From: Aquarana catesbeiana
Taxonomy: Eukaryota; Chordata; Amphibia; Anura; Ranidae
Assembly (NCBI RefSeq): GCF_042186555.1
Contig: NC_133332.1
Location: 122,451,375 to 122,515,374, forward strand
DNA length: 64,000 nucleotides
Direction: 5' to 3'
Shown here: positions 21,400 through 30,980 of the stretch, in pieces
How positions within the stretch are numbered: the stretch's first letter is position 1
Layout: each line of letters starts with the position of its first letter
Translations under genes and position numbers: made by a program
The notes under the pieces: generated by a model
What the model saw: the letters and a program-made list of their open reading frames with translations, nothing else
Database searches by the model: none
What the model was told of the DNA's origin: nothing

Positions 21400-22125
21400 A
21401 TATAGTGCCATCTGTGCCCACCTGTGCACATCAGTGCCCACTTGTGCCATCAGTGCATCATCAGTGCCCATCTGTGCCCATCTGTGCCCGTCTGTGCCCA
21501 TCAGTGCCCATCAGTGCCCGTCTGTGCCCATCAGTGCCCATCTGTGCCCATCAGTGCCCGTCTGTGCCCATCAGTGCCCGTCTGTGCAGTGCGCATCTGT
21601 GCAATCAGTGCGCATCTGTGCAATCAGTGCGCATCTGTGCCAACTCATCAGTGCCCATCTGTGCCACCTCATCAGTGCCCATCTGTGCCATCTCCTCAGT
21701 GCCCATCTGTGCCAACTCATCAGTGCCCATCTGTACCAATCAGTGCCCATCTGTCGCTTCAGTGCACATCTGTGCTGCCTTATCAGTGCCCATCTGTGCT
21801 TTCTTATCAGTGCCCATCTGTGCCGCTTCATCAGTGCCCATCTGTGCCGCTTCATCAGTGCCCATCTGTGCCACCTCACCTGTGCCACATCAGTGCATAT
21901 CTGTGCCCACCTGTGCCGCCTCATTAGTGTAAATCTGTGCACATCTGTGCTGCTTCCTCAGTGCTCATCTGCTGCCTCAGTGCCCATTTGTGCCGCCTCA
22001 TCAGTGCCCATCAGTGCCCATCTGTGCCGCCCCATCAGTGCCTATCTGTGCGATCAGTGCCCACCTGTGCCGCCTCATCAGTGCACATCTGTGCCATCAA
22101 TTAGTGCCACCTCATCAGTGCAGGC
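21400..22125 (+). repeat. CAGTGCCCATCTGTGCC minisatellite in the PB2 leader
   Basis: More than 35 degenerate copies of (T)CAGTGCCCATCTGTGCC, some with CACCTCAT or GCTTCAT inserts, form units of 10-27 bp. All three frames remain open over long stretches (HQCPSVP, SAHLCP, ISARLCP), a by-product of the period. The array lies between the 5' terminus and the transposase ATG, so it probably forms part of the leader or promoter region. Confidence 0.93.
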
Positions 22126-22165
22126 TTAGCACACAGCTGTGCAATCTCATAAACCACCAGCAGCC

Positions 22166-24064
22166 ATGTCCAAAAAAAGCTTTTCCGCCGAGGAGGCATA
22201 CCAAATTCTTTCTACGGCCGACGAGAGCAACGCGGAGCTCTCTTTTTCAGATTCCCTCTCCAATTCGGATTCTGACGTAAATTACGAGCCAGTCCTCAGT
22301 AGTGAAACACTTACAGACTCGGAGGAAGAAACTCGGCCCGCCAAACGAAGGCGTTCTAGTGAGGAGGCAGTGGCATCCGCCAGCACCGCAGTGGCATCCG
22401 ACAGCACCGCAGTGGCACCCGCCAGCATCGCAGTGGCATCCACTAGCACTGCAGTGCCATCCACTAGCACCGCAGTGCCTCGGCAAGAAAGGCCAAGTAC
22501 CAGTGGGGTGTCACCCCAGCCCCAAAGGGTTAGGTCCCATGCCAGCCTTCCCTTTGCACTTCAGAACCCCTTGTGGCTTCCTACCAATTCAGGAGAAGCT
22601 AGTGTTCCCCCTTTCACGGCCCAGCCAGGAGTCCAGGTGGATACAGGGAATTTCACCCCAATTAATTTTTTTAATTTAATTTTTACGGAGGACATGTTGG
22701 CGTCAATTGTGGCCCAGTGCAACCTGTATGCACAGCAATTTATTTTGCAAAATCCCACATCATATTATGCCTATCCCTATGAGTGGAGAGACCTGACAGT
22801 GGAGGAGTTCAAGGTTTTTTTGGGCCTCACATTGAATATGGGGCTCACTCAAAAAAACGAATTCCGTTCCTATTGGTCAACCCACCCCCTCCACCACATG
22901 CCGCTCTTCTCCGCGGTAATGCCCAGAACCAGGTATCTGATGATAATGAGGTTCCTACATTTCAGCGACAATACCCAGTGCCCTCCCCGAACTGATCCAA
23001 ATTTTGACAGGCTTTACAAAATTCGCCCAATATTAAATTATTTTTCCGAAGTATTCCCCCAGCTTTTCACCCCGGACCAACAAATATGTGTAGATGAGTC
23101 CCTTGTGAAATTTAGCGGCAGGCTTAAAATTAAGCAATATATCCCCAGCAAAAGGGCCCGCTATGGGGTGAAGGTGTACAAACTATGTGACCGAGGGTAC
23201 ACATATTCCTTCAGGGTGTACGAAGGGAAGGACACCCAGCTGCAGCCTCCTAATTGCCCGGACTACTTGGGAACCAGCGGGAAAGTTGTTTGGGACCTCA
23301 TATACCCCCTACTCGACAAAGGATACCACCTGTATGTAGATAACTTCTACACTTCTCTGCCCCTGTTCCACAACCTTCATCGGAAGAAGACGCCAGCATG
23401 TGGCACCGTGAAAAAAAATCGGAAGGGCTTTCCTCAAAGTCTTGTTAATAAGAAGTTGAGAAAAGGAGAAACGGCATGTCTGCGTAACAAAGAGATTCTG
23501 GCAGTGAAGTGGAGGGACAGAAGGGATGTGTATATGTTGTCTTCCATCCACAACAACACCTATGTGGAAATCCCCAGAAGGAATGGCCCCATCCAGAAAC
23601 CCACATGCATCCATCAATACAATTTGTTTATGGGGGGAGTCGACTTTAACGATCAAATGTTGGAACCATATCTTGCCTCAAGAAGGACATACCACTGGTA
23701 CAAAAAAGTAGCGATTTATTTTTTTCAATTGGCCATATACAACTCCTATATCATTTACCGCAAATCCACCCAAAACCCCCAACGCTTCCTTGGCTACCTG
23801 GAGGAAATTTACACTGCCCTTATATTCCCGAACGGCCCACCAGTAAACATCCGATCAGATGTTGTTAGTCGACTCTCCGAGCGCCACTTTCCAAATAAAC
23901 TCCCTCCCAGACCAACAGGCCAAAGACGCCAAAAAAGATGTAAGGTGTGTACCAGAGCAGGAGTCAGAAGAGACACATCTTATTATTGTGCAGAATGTCC
24001 TTCCGAACCAGGCCTCTGTATAGGTGAATGCTTCCGCCGTTACCATACTTCACTAAATTATTAG
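22166..24064 (+). CDS. piggyBac transposase, intact, 632 residues
   Basis: The ATG at 22166 (CAGCCATGT context) begins MSKKSFSAEEAYQILSTADE; the frame is open further upstream without an ATG. An acidic and Ser/Ala-rich N-terminus has imperfect repeats of (A/S)VASxSTAV (residues about 67-104). The DDE_Tnp_1_7 domain spans about 163-535. Catalytic residues are Asp310 (QICVDESLVKFSGR), Asp392 (YHLYVDNFYTSLPLF) and Asp493 (MGGVDFNDQM). Spacings of 82 and 101 agree with the family's three-Asp site. A C-terminal Cys-rich domain (CKVC...YYCAEC...CIGECFRRYH, residues 592-627) is the zinc-binding end-recognition module. The enzyme excises and inserts the element at TTAA without footprints. No lesion was seen. 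It resembles PGBD4-type proteins but lies within its own ends, so it is a transposon gene, not a domesticated one. Confidence 0.95.
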   Translation: MSKKSFSAEEAYQILSTADESNAELSFSDSLSNSDSDVNYEPVLSSETLTDSEEETRPAKRRRSSEEAVASASTAVASDSTAVAPASIAVASTSTAVPSTSTAVPRQERPSTSGVSPQPQRVRSHASLPFALQNPLWLPTNSGEASVPPFTAQPGVQVDTGNFTPINFFNLIFTEDMLASIVAQCNLYAQQFILQNPTSYYAYPYEWRDLTVEEFKVFLGLTLNMGLTQKNEFRSYWSTHPLHHMPLFSAVMPRTRYLMIMRFLHFSDNTQCPPRTDPNFDRLYKIRPILNYFSEVFPQLFTPDQQICVDESLVKFSGRLKIKQYIPSKRARYGVKVYKLCDRGYTYSFRVYEGKDTQLQPPNCPDYLGTSGKVVWDLIYPLLDKGYHLYVDNFYTSLPLFHNLHRKKTPACGTVKKNRKGFPQSLVNKKLRKGETACLRNKEILAVKWRDRRDVYMLSSIHNNTYVEIPRRNGPIQKPTCIHQYNLFMGGVDFNDQMLEPYLASRRTYHWYKKVAIYFFQLAIYNSYIIYRKSTQNPQRFLGYLEEIYTALIFPNGPPVNIRSDVVSRLSERHFPNKLPPRPTGQRRQKRCKVCTRAGVRRDTSYYCAECPSEPGLCIGECFRRYHTSLNY

Positions 24065-24930
24065 TGAAGTATGGTAACCGTAATCCTCAGTTCCTGCCTT
24101 CACACCCCTTATGCCACTGCCTGCTCTGTAACTGACCCTGGCTTGTTATTTGACCACGCTTCTGCCTGCCGATTTTGTACATACCGCTGCCTCATCTGGA
24201 ACTGACCCTGGACTGTTTTTTCGACCATGCTTCTGCCTAACGATCCTGTACATACCTCTGCCTGATATGGAACTGACCCTGGACTGTTATTCGACCATGC
24301 TTCTGCCTAACGATTCTGTACATACCTTTGCCTGATCTGGAACTGACCTTGGACTGTTTGACCATGCCTCTTGCCTGCCTCTTGGACTGATCTTGTACCC
24401 TGCAACTGGACTAGTGGGATTCAACACAGGGGTCTCACATATGTGAGGGGCTCCAGAATAGTTTTTCTGGATGAAGAAAACAATTTTCTTTGTTTTCTCA
24501 TTCCTAGATTAGGGTCTGGAGACTCGGAGGCTTCAAAGAGATTTGGGTGGGAGAAGCCTCTACCCCTGTCCCCATTCTGTCCTGAACGAGGCCCTACTTC
24601 TGCCTGCTGCCTGTAGGAGTTACTGCTGTCATGCCTCTGTTTGTCGCACTGACCACAGCACATGGACCTTGTTCGTGCCTACTACCAAGACCAATATTTT
24701 GGCACTGCTGACAATCTCTGCCTGCACTGACCCTGCACTGCACTGACCTATGGACAGTATCCCTGCCTGCTGCCTGTACTGACTATGGACAGTATTTCTG
24801 CCTGCTGCCTGAAAAATTGTGTTCGCTGTTGCTGACCAAGTCCCTGCCTGCTGCCTGGACCAGTGCTATCCTCCTGGGGACAACTATACTACTAAAACCA
24901 CAGGTAATCTTTTGTTTCTCTTTGCTCAGC
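24065..24930 (+). repeat. PB2 3' region with CTGCCTGCTGCCTG/ACTGACC short repeats
   Basis: Degenerate repeats of TGATCTGGAACTGACCCTGGACTGTT-like units (24120-24370) and TGCCTGCTGCCTGtactgacta (24700-24860). Homologous DNA in reverse orientation occurs at 33230-33700 in the PB3 remnant, so this is a normal part of the family, not host DNA. Confidence 0.8.
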
Positions 24931-26720
24931 ATAATGTATTTTGGGGTGTAATTCTTGGTATATGCATGCTATGTGTCCCTGGAACACCTGATGGTGTTCC
25001 TTGCATGTTGGATCTCTGTATCTGGCCAGGCTGTGTAAAGGTCTCACACATGTGGTATTGCCATACTCAGAAGGAGTGCCACAATGTATTTTGGGGTGTC
25101 ATTTTTGCTATGTAAATGCTATGTGTTGGAAATATCCTATAAACGGACAACTTTGTGTAAAAAAAATGCGTTTTCATTTTTTTCCCACATATTCCAAAAA
25201 CTTCTGGAAAAAAATGAACCGTTCAAAAGACTCATTATGCCTCATAGATTATACGTTGGGGTGTTAGCTTTCCAAAATGGGGTCATTTTGTGGGCGTTTA
25301 CATTGTCCTGGTGCTCCAGGACCTTCAAAAGTGTAATAGGTGGGTGAGAATCGAGATGTGTAATTTATGCTCCTAGAACACCTGAAGGTGCTACTTCAAT
25401 GTTAGGCCTCTGTATGTGGTCAGGCTGTGTAAAAGTCTCACACATGTGGTATCGTTTTACTCAGGAGGAGTAGCAGAATGTATTTCGGGGTGTTATTTTT
25501 GCTATGTAAATGCTATGTGTTGGAAATATCTTATAAACGGACAACTTTGTATAAAAAAAAAATGCGTTTTCATTTTTTTCCACATTTTCCAAAAACTTCT
25601 GGAAAAAAATGAACCGTTCAAAAGACTCATTATGCCTCATAGATTATACGTTGGGGTGTTAGCTTTCCAAAATGGGGTCATTTTGTGGGCGTTTCCATTG
25701 TCCTGGTGCTCCAGAGCCTTCAAAAGTGTAATAGGTGGGTGAGAAATGAGATGTGTAATTTATGCTCCTAGAACACCTGAAGGTGCTACTTCAATGTTAG
25801 GCCTCTGTATGTGGTCAGGCTGTGTAAAAGTCTCACACATGTGGTATCGTTTTACTCAGGAGGAGTAGCAGAATGTATTTCGGGGTGTTATTTTTGCTAT
25901 GTAAATGCTATGTGTTGGAAATATCTTATAAACGGACAACTTTGTGTAAAAAAAAATGCGTTTTCATTTTTTTCCACATTTTCCAAAAACTTCTGGAAAA
26001 AAATGAACCGTTCAAAAGACTCAATATGCCTCATAGATTATACGTTGGGGTGTTAGCTTTCCAAAATGGGGTCATTTTGTGGGCGTTTACATTGTCCTGG
26101 TGCTCCAGGACCTTTAAAAGTGTAATAGGTGGGTGAGAATCGAGATGTGTAATTTATGCTCCTAGAACACCTGAAGGTGCTACTTCAATGTTAGGTCTCT
26201 GTATGTGGTCAGGCTGTGTAAAAGTCTCACACATGTGGTATCGTTTTACTCAGGAGGAGTAGCAGAATGTATTTCAGGGTGTTATTTTTGCTATGTAAAT
26301 GCTATGTGTTGGAAATATCTTATAAACGGACAACTTTGTGTAAAAAAAAATGCGTTTTCATATTTTTCCACATTTTCCAAAAACTTCTGGAAAAAAATGA
26401 ACCGTTCAAAAGACTCATTATGCCTCATAGATTATATGTTGGGGTGTTAGCTTTCCAAAATGGGGTCATTTTGTGGACGTTTCCATTGTCCTGGTGCTCT
26501 AGGGCCTTCAAAATGTAATAGGTAGTCAACAAGTTAGATGGGTAATTTATGCTCCTTGAACACCTGATGATCCTCCCTGCATGTTGGGCCTCTGTATGTG
26601 GCCAGTTAGTGAAAAAGTGCCACACATGTGGTATTGTAATACTCAGGAGGAGTAGCCGAATGTATTTTGTGGTGTCATTTGTGGTATGCACATTCCATGT
26701 GAGAGAAATAAGCTATTACA
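24930..26720 (+). repeat. Tandem array of a 394-bp unit in the PB2 tail
   Basis: About 4.5 units with TGTATGTGGT or its variant at about 25017, 25411, 25806, 26200 and 26593 (spacing 393-395). Units share CTCACACATGTGGTAT, TACTCAGGAGGAGTAGC, AATGTATTTCGGGGTG and ACTTCTGGAAAAAAATGAAC. The middle units are most alike and the edge units diverge, which fits expansion by unequal exchange. Reverse-oriented single or double units occur at 32475-33000, about 38050-38290 and 52150-52310. Confidence 0.93.
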
Positions 26721-27486
26721 ATGACAATTTTCTGAAAAAAATATAAAAAATAAAAAAAAACCTTAATTTGCAAAGAATTGTGGGAAAAAAGGACAACTTC
26801 AAATAACTCACCATGCCTCTTACTAAATACCCTGGAATGTCTACTTTCCAAAAAGGGGTCATTTGGGGGGCATTTGTACTTTCCTGGCTTGTTATGGTCT
26901 CAAGAAAGGAGATGGGCCTCAGTACATCAGGTGTGATCAGATGTGATCATTTTTTTATGATTTGTACCATAGCTTGTAGACTCTATAAATTTCACACAGA
27001 CCACATAATATCCACTAATTTGGGTTATTTTTACCAAAGATATGTAGCAGTATAAATTGTGGCCAACATTTATGAATAAAAATTGCTAATTTGCAAAATT
27101 TTATCACAGAAACGAAGAAAAAAGCATTTTTTTTCAAAATTTTCGGTCTTTTTTCATTTATAGCGCAAAAATTAAAAAACCCAGAGGTGATCAAATACCA
27201 CCAAATGAAAGCTCTATTTGTATGAAAAAAAGGACAAAAAAATTTTTGGGTACAGTGTTGCATGACTGAGTAATTGTCATTCAAAGTGTGAGAGCACTGA
27301 AAGCTGAAAATTGGTCTGGGCAGGAGGGGGGTTTAAGTGCCCAGTAAGCAAGTGGTTAAAATGTGTTTGGTATGCATGTCTTAGTTGTATATACTGAAAA
27401 AAAATTGGTATTTGGCAACTGATTTAAACACTTCAGTTCATCGAAAGATTTCAGCTGCCCATTTGTGACGACAATTCAATCTTTTT

Positions 27487-29322
27487 TACAAATTGCGTTC
27501 TTTATTAAAAGATTATTCATATGTACAGGACAATAAATTCGTGGTACAGGTATCAGGTGTATACAGTATATTATGGATAACAAGTGTACCGAGACCTTCC
27601 AGTTTTTAAAGCAAAATGATGGATATACAACGGATACATTTATACACATAATCATGCTTGATTCGCTTCAGTAATCTAATTTGTTATGATCTACTAACAG
27701 TATTAGCTCTTTATCCCTAATTTAGTCAGATGGTATAGCATCTAGTTCATCACAAGTGGAGGCTTCATTTAACCAAGTATCCCAGCTCTTATTATACTTT
27801 GTGGGACAGCCTCTATGAGCATAAATTTCTTTTTTATATGGCAAAACAGCATTAACTGATGCAACCCATTCCTTGATATTGGGCGGCGCTGCTCTAAGCC
27901 ATTTCCTTGCAATGAGCATTCTGGCAGTAAACAATGTTTGCTGTAGAAATATGTGACGGAATTTATCCGACTCGGGATTTAGGAACACCCCCAATAAACA
28001 TTGTTTCGGGCATAGAGTTAGAGGAGAGCCCATTTTATCATGAATAAATTTAACTATTTGGGACCAATAATCCTGTATCATTGGACATAGCCAAAGGAGG
28101 TGAAAAAATATTCCCTGAGGACTTGCACATCTAGGGCAAAGTGGGCTATGGTTAGTTCTAAATTTGGCCAATCGTAGGGGGGGTCAGGTAGGATCTGTGT
28201 AAAATAAACAGTTGTGTGAGGCGATCTGAAGGCTTATGAGAGACTTTTTTGCAGGCGTCTAGGACTTCTTCCCATTCCTCCTCCTCCATCTCACCCACGT
28301 CCCCCACCCAGCGATCTTTTAGCTTATAGGCAATTGTTACCGCAGTAGGGCGTAGTAAGCATGAGTAAAATATGGATATTAACTTTTGGTGTTCCGGGCC
28401 ATTTATTACATCCAGGATATCCAATTGCTCCAAGTTTGGTGAGGAGTCTCGAAATTGGGCCTGGAGAGCGTGACGGAGCTGGAGGTATCGGAAATGCATA
28501 TAGTTGGGAAGACCAAACTGGTCTTTCAGTTGTTGAAATGATTTGAGAACGTCTCCATTGCACATGTCTGCTAGGTAAACCACCCCATTAGAAATCCATA
28601 AATCATTATCCGGTAGATGTGATAATTCGGAGAGGTCTGGGTTATTCCATAATGGTGTCTGACTATGTGTTGGGGGGATCTTAAGTTTGCGGCCGACAAT
28701 CTCCCATATCCTGCAATAATTGTATAACAGGCCTTTGCCTTTATGATCGTCCAGATTACCACGTTCTCTATTGTCTCTAAGGATGAGCTGAAAGGGGTGG
28801 GTGTGTATTCGTGTGGCTTGAGAGCTAATTAGAGCCATGAACCGTTCCTTATCTCCTTTATCTATATGGAAAAAATGGGACAGCTGCGCTGCTAAATAAT
28901 ACAAATTATAATCTGGCAGTGCTGTACCCCCTAAATCAGTGGGGTTTTTCAGCACCTGCCAGGACAGTGTGTGTCATGTTTTACCCCACACAAATGTGTT
29001 TAGAATCGCTTCTATGGATTTAAAAAATCTCATGGGTATATAGACAGGTGCGTGCCAGAAGACATAAAAATTTGGGCAACAGAATAATTTTTGTCAAATT
29101 TATTCGACCCATAACTCCCAATGGTAGTCTGGACCACAGTTGTGTTTTAGTTTTTAATGTTTGGAACAACGGCTTCAGGTTTAGTCTAATAAAATCCTCC
29201 GGAGAACGTGTAATTTTTATACCTAAGTATTTGATTTCACTGACACGCATTAATGGGGAAGAGGCCTGCGTCTTTGATGGGACTCCAAGATCAACAGGGA
29301 GTATCTGAGACTTATCCCAGGC
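27487..29322 (-). mobile_element. 5'-truncated L1-like LINE inserted in the host LINE
   Basis: It is flanked by the direct repeat CAATCTTTTT (27477-27486 and 29323-29332). On the minus strand the 3' end has AATAAA, about 13 bases, then a short A-run. It covers the end of the reverse transcriptase domain to the 3' UTR, 1.84 kb. Both insertion edges interrupt the reading frame of the older LINE. Confidence 0.88.
27722..29322 (-). pseudogene. L1-like ORF2 C-terminal half
   Basis: From the 5' truncation: LAWDKSQILPVDLGVPSKTQ, SEIKYLGIKITRSPEDFIRL and SRLPLGVMGRINLTKIILLP, the thumb and post-RT segment of L1-type ORF2. Then GGTALPDYNLYYLAAQLSHF, WNNPDLSELSHLPDNDLW and FRYLQLRHALQAQF. The C-terminal zinc knuckle is CPRCASPQGIFFHLLWLCP, with stop at 27722. 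Frame changes at about 28165 and about 28960 break it. Confidence 0.85.
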
Positions 29323-30262
29323 CAATCTTTTTAATCCCAAATTTCATCCAGACCACCGGATCTTCAAATGCAAAAAAAATGGGGCAGATTAGGATTTCTC
29401 CACAAAGGGGTATGAGGCGAGAGTGGGAAGGGACCCCCAAATTCCTCACTATGGGCAACTATCCAAGCACAAAAAACTGACCTCATAGAAGTGGTCAAGA
29501 CATAGGGTGATCTAGGACCTCTAAATACCAAATGGGCCAACGCTTCATATGAATCTACTAGCGCCGCTTCAAGGGCAACTGCAGCATCATCATATGGACC
29601 AGTGAGCCATCTATTGACTATCACCAACTGTCCTGCCAAGAAGTATTTGTAAAAATTTGGCACACCTAGGCCCCCTCCTTCCAAGGCTGCTGCAACACTC
29701 CAAGCTTAAGTCTAGCTACCATCCCTTGCCATATAAATTCTGACACTAAACCATGTATAGATTTGAAAATTGCTTTAGGAAACCAAATGGGTGAATTCTG
29801 CAATGTATACAGCAAGAAGGGTATGAGTTTCATTTAAGCAAGTTCACCCTTCCTATAAAGGAGAGAGGGAGATTTCGCCAAGCACACATTTTTTTCTTAA
29901 AAATTGATATAATGAGTGTCACATTCAACCTAATAAAGTCTGAGACTGAATTGGTAATGGTAAGCCCCAAATATTTAAGCTTTGACACCCTATGTAGAGT
30001 TGTGGAGGCTTTGATAGACTGACAGAAATCCTTACTCAGGGGAAGAATTGTAGATTTGTGCCAGTTTACATGCAGCCCAGAAAAAGTGGCAAAATGATCT
30101 AGAATGGACAAGGCCTGAGACAGAGACGTGGCGGGATCATCCAAAAATAAGACCACATTATCGGCGTATAAGGCTATCTTCTCCACTAAGTTCTGCCTGT
30201 CAGTTTTACACACAATCTCAGTGGCTGCAGCCACTGTGTGTGAAACCCCCCGCTGTCCTGTC
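29323..30262 (-). pseudogene. Reverse-transcriptase part of the older split LINE
   Basis: The minus strand encodes EKIALYADNVVLFLDDPATS, where the catalytic YADD has become YADN. It continues with FSGLHVNWHKSTILPLSKDF, KLKYLGLTITNSVSDFIRLN and LPLSFIGRVNLLK. After frameshifts it reads GGLGVPNFYKYFLAGQLVIV and TPLWRNPNLPHFF, ending in VVWMKFGIKKI at the younger LINE. The 5' edge at about 30262 is the truncation point. Confidence 0.83.
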
Positions 30263-30918
30263 TGTATGACATACAGACCTGGCAGCAAAAGGGTTGAAGG
30301 TTAAGTTCACTTTTTTTTTTGTTTCTAAAATTTAGCTCCCCTATATACCAATATACCATTAATGTATCTCAGTTGCAGAAAAATGCAAGCTTTCTTTGAT
30401 TTTGAGAAAAAGGCCTTACCGTAGCCCTTGCTATATTCCTTAGAAAGCTTTAGGGACTCCCTGGTATAGATTTGAGACAGAGAAACCAGTATGACACAGG
30501 AAGGAGATTACTTTACTTTAGCTGATCTCATTAGCACACACCCTTCATCCATCAACTAAGTTTTCACAGAATCCCAGGCATTTAGAAAGAGAGGGGGTTG
30601 GGACTTTAGATGAGGCATAAGACACGTGACTAAATAATTATCCAAAGCATAATAGCATTTTTATTACAATGCAGAAACAGAAAAAAATAGCACATTGCAA
30701 TTGATACACACATGGAAGTAGAAAAATCAATGTATATACACACATAATAAATATCATATCATATTGCATTTCATGTATATACAACCACAATGTTGTTATA
30801 ACACTGCAACACATAATAATATTGTACTTCATGTCACATGATTATAAATATAGCAGAAATTCTCATAGTAGTATTTAAAAGTAGAAAACATGGCAGATTG
30901 TTGGTATAAAATATATAG
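30263..30918. other. Unassigned AT-rich DNA
   Basis: No conserved coding sequence. The part at 30640-30900 is AT-rich with scattered ATATAC and CATAATA words and may belong to the same unit as the hammerhead-like motif that follows. Confidence 0.3.
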
Positions 30919-30980
30919 TTGCATCCAAAAGGCTTTGCGCGTTTTGTGGACTCGCTCCACTTCCTCAGGAGCGGATGCAT
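30919..30980 (-). ncRNA. Hammerhead-ribozyme-like motif with good secondary structure
   Basis: On the minus strand TGCATCC (30979-30973) can pair with GGATGCA (30926-30920) to close stem I. CTGAGGA (30968-30962) matches CUGANGA. Stem II is GTGGA-GCGAG-TCCAC (30960-30946). AAAAC (30945-30941) stands where GAAAC is expected, and GCGCA follows where GCGUH is expected. All helices of a type I hammerhead with minimal stem III are present, but the G of GAAA and the U of NUH are changed, so it is probably an inactivated copy. Confidence 0.6.

Larger units (their letters stand above)
21027..27355 (+). mobile_element. Full-length autonomous piggyBac-like transposon (PB2)
   Basis: TTAA duplications lie at 21023-21026 and 27356-27359. 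The left end reads TTAACCTGCTCAGATCCGGG. The right end, as reverse complement, reads TTAACCACTTGCTTACTGGG. The insertion lies inside an L1-like gene whose reading frame is restored when the element and one TTAA are removed, which fixes both ends. From left to right: GC-rich 5' end, CAGTGCCCATCTGTGCC-type tandem repeats, intact transposase gene, a long 3' region with a 394-bp tandem repeat, and the 3' end. Length about 6.3 kb. Confidence 0.93.
19925..30262 (-). mobile_element. 5'-truncated L1-like LINE (host copy) split by a piggyBac and another LINE
   Basis: Three separated minus-strand pieces (19925-21022, 27360-27476, 29333-30262) form one element. Removing the piggyBac and one TTAA joins QYIQLRHAYQTHF in frame to KHVRASFSGSALESLL. 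Removing the inner LINE joins VVWMKFGIKKI to the next piece. The copy starts inside the reverse transcriptase domain at about 30262 and ends with the 3' UTR at about 19925. Total native length is about 2.15 kb. Confidence 0.88.

Noticed and set aside
21424..22129. Overlapping 167-231-residue open frames rich in CPSVP/SAHLC
   Set aside because: They are translations of a minisatellite with no stops in any frame, and no domain or ATG context is present.
22166..24064. Domesticated host PGBD gene
   Set aside because: It lies between its own TTAA-bounded ends inside an interrupted LINE, so it is a transposon copy.
25416..25742. Repeated 80-108-residue open frames (SLTHVVSFYSGGVAECISGC)
   Set aside because: They repeat with the 394-bp unit, show frame differences between units, and have no known domain.
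24930..26720. Possible CRISPR array
   Set aside because: The repeats are 394 bp, contiguous and without spacers, in eukaryotic transposon context.
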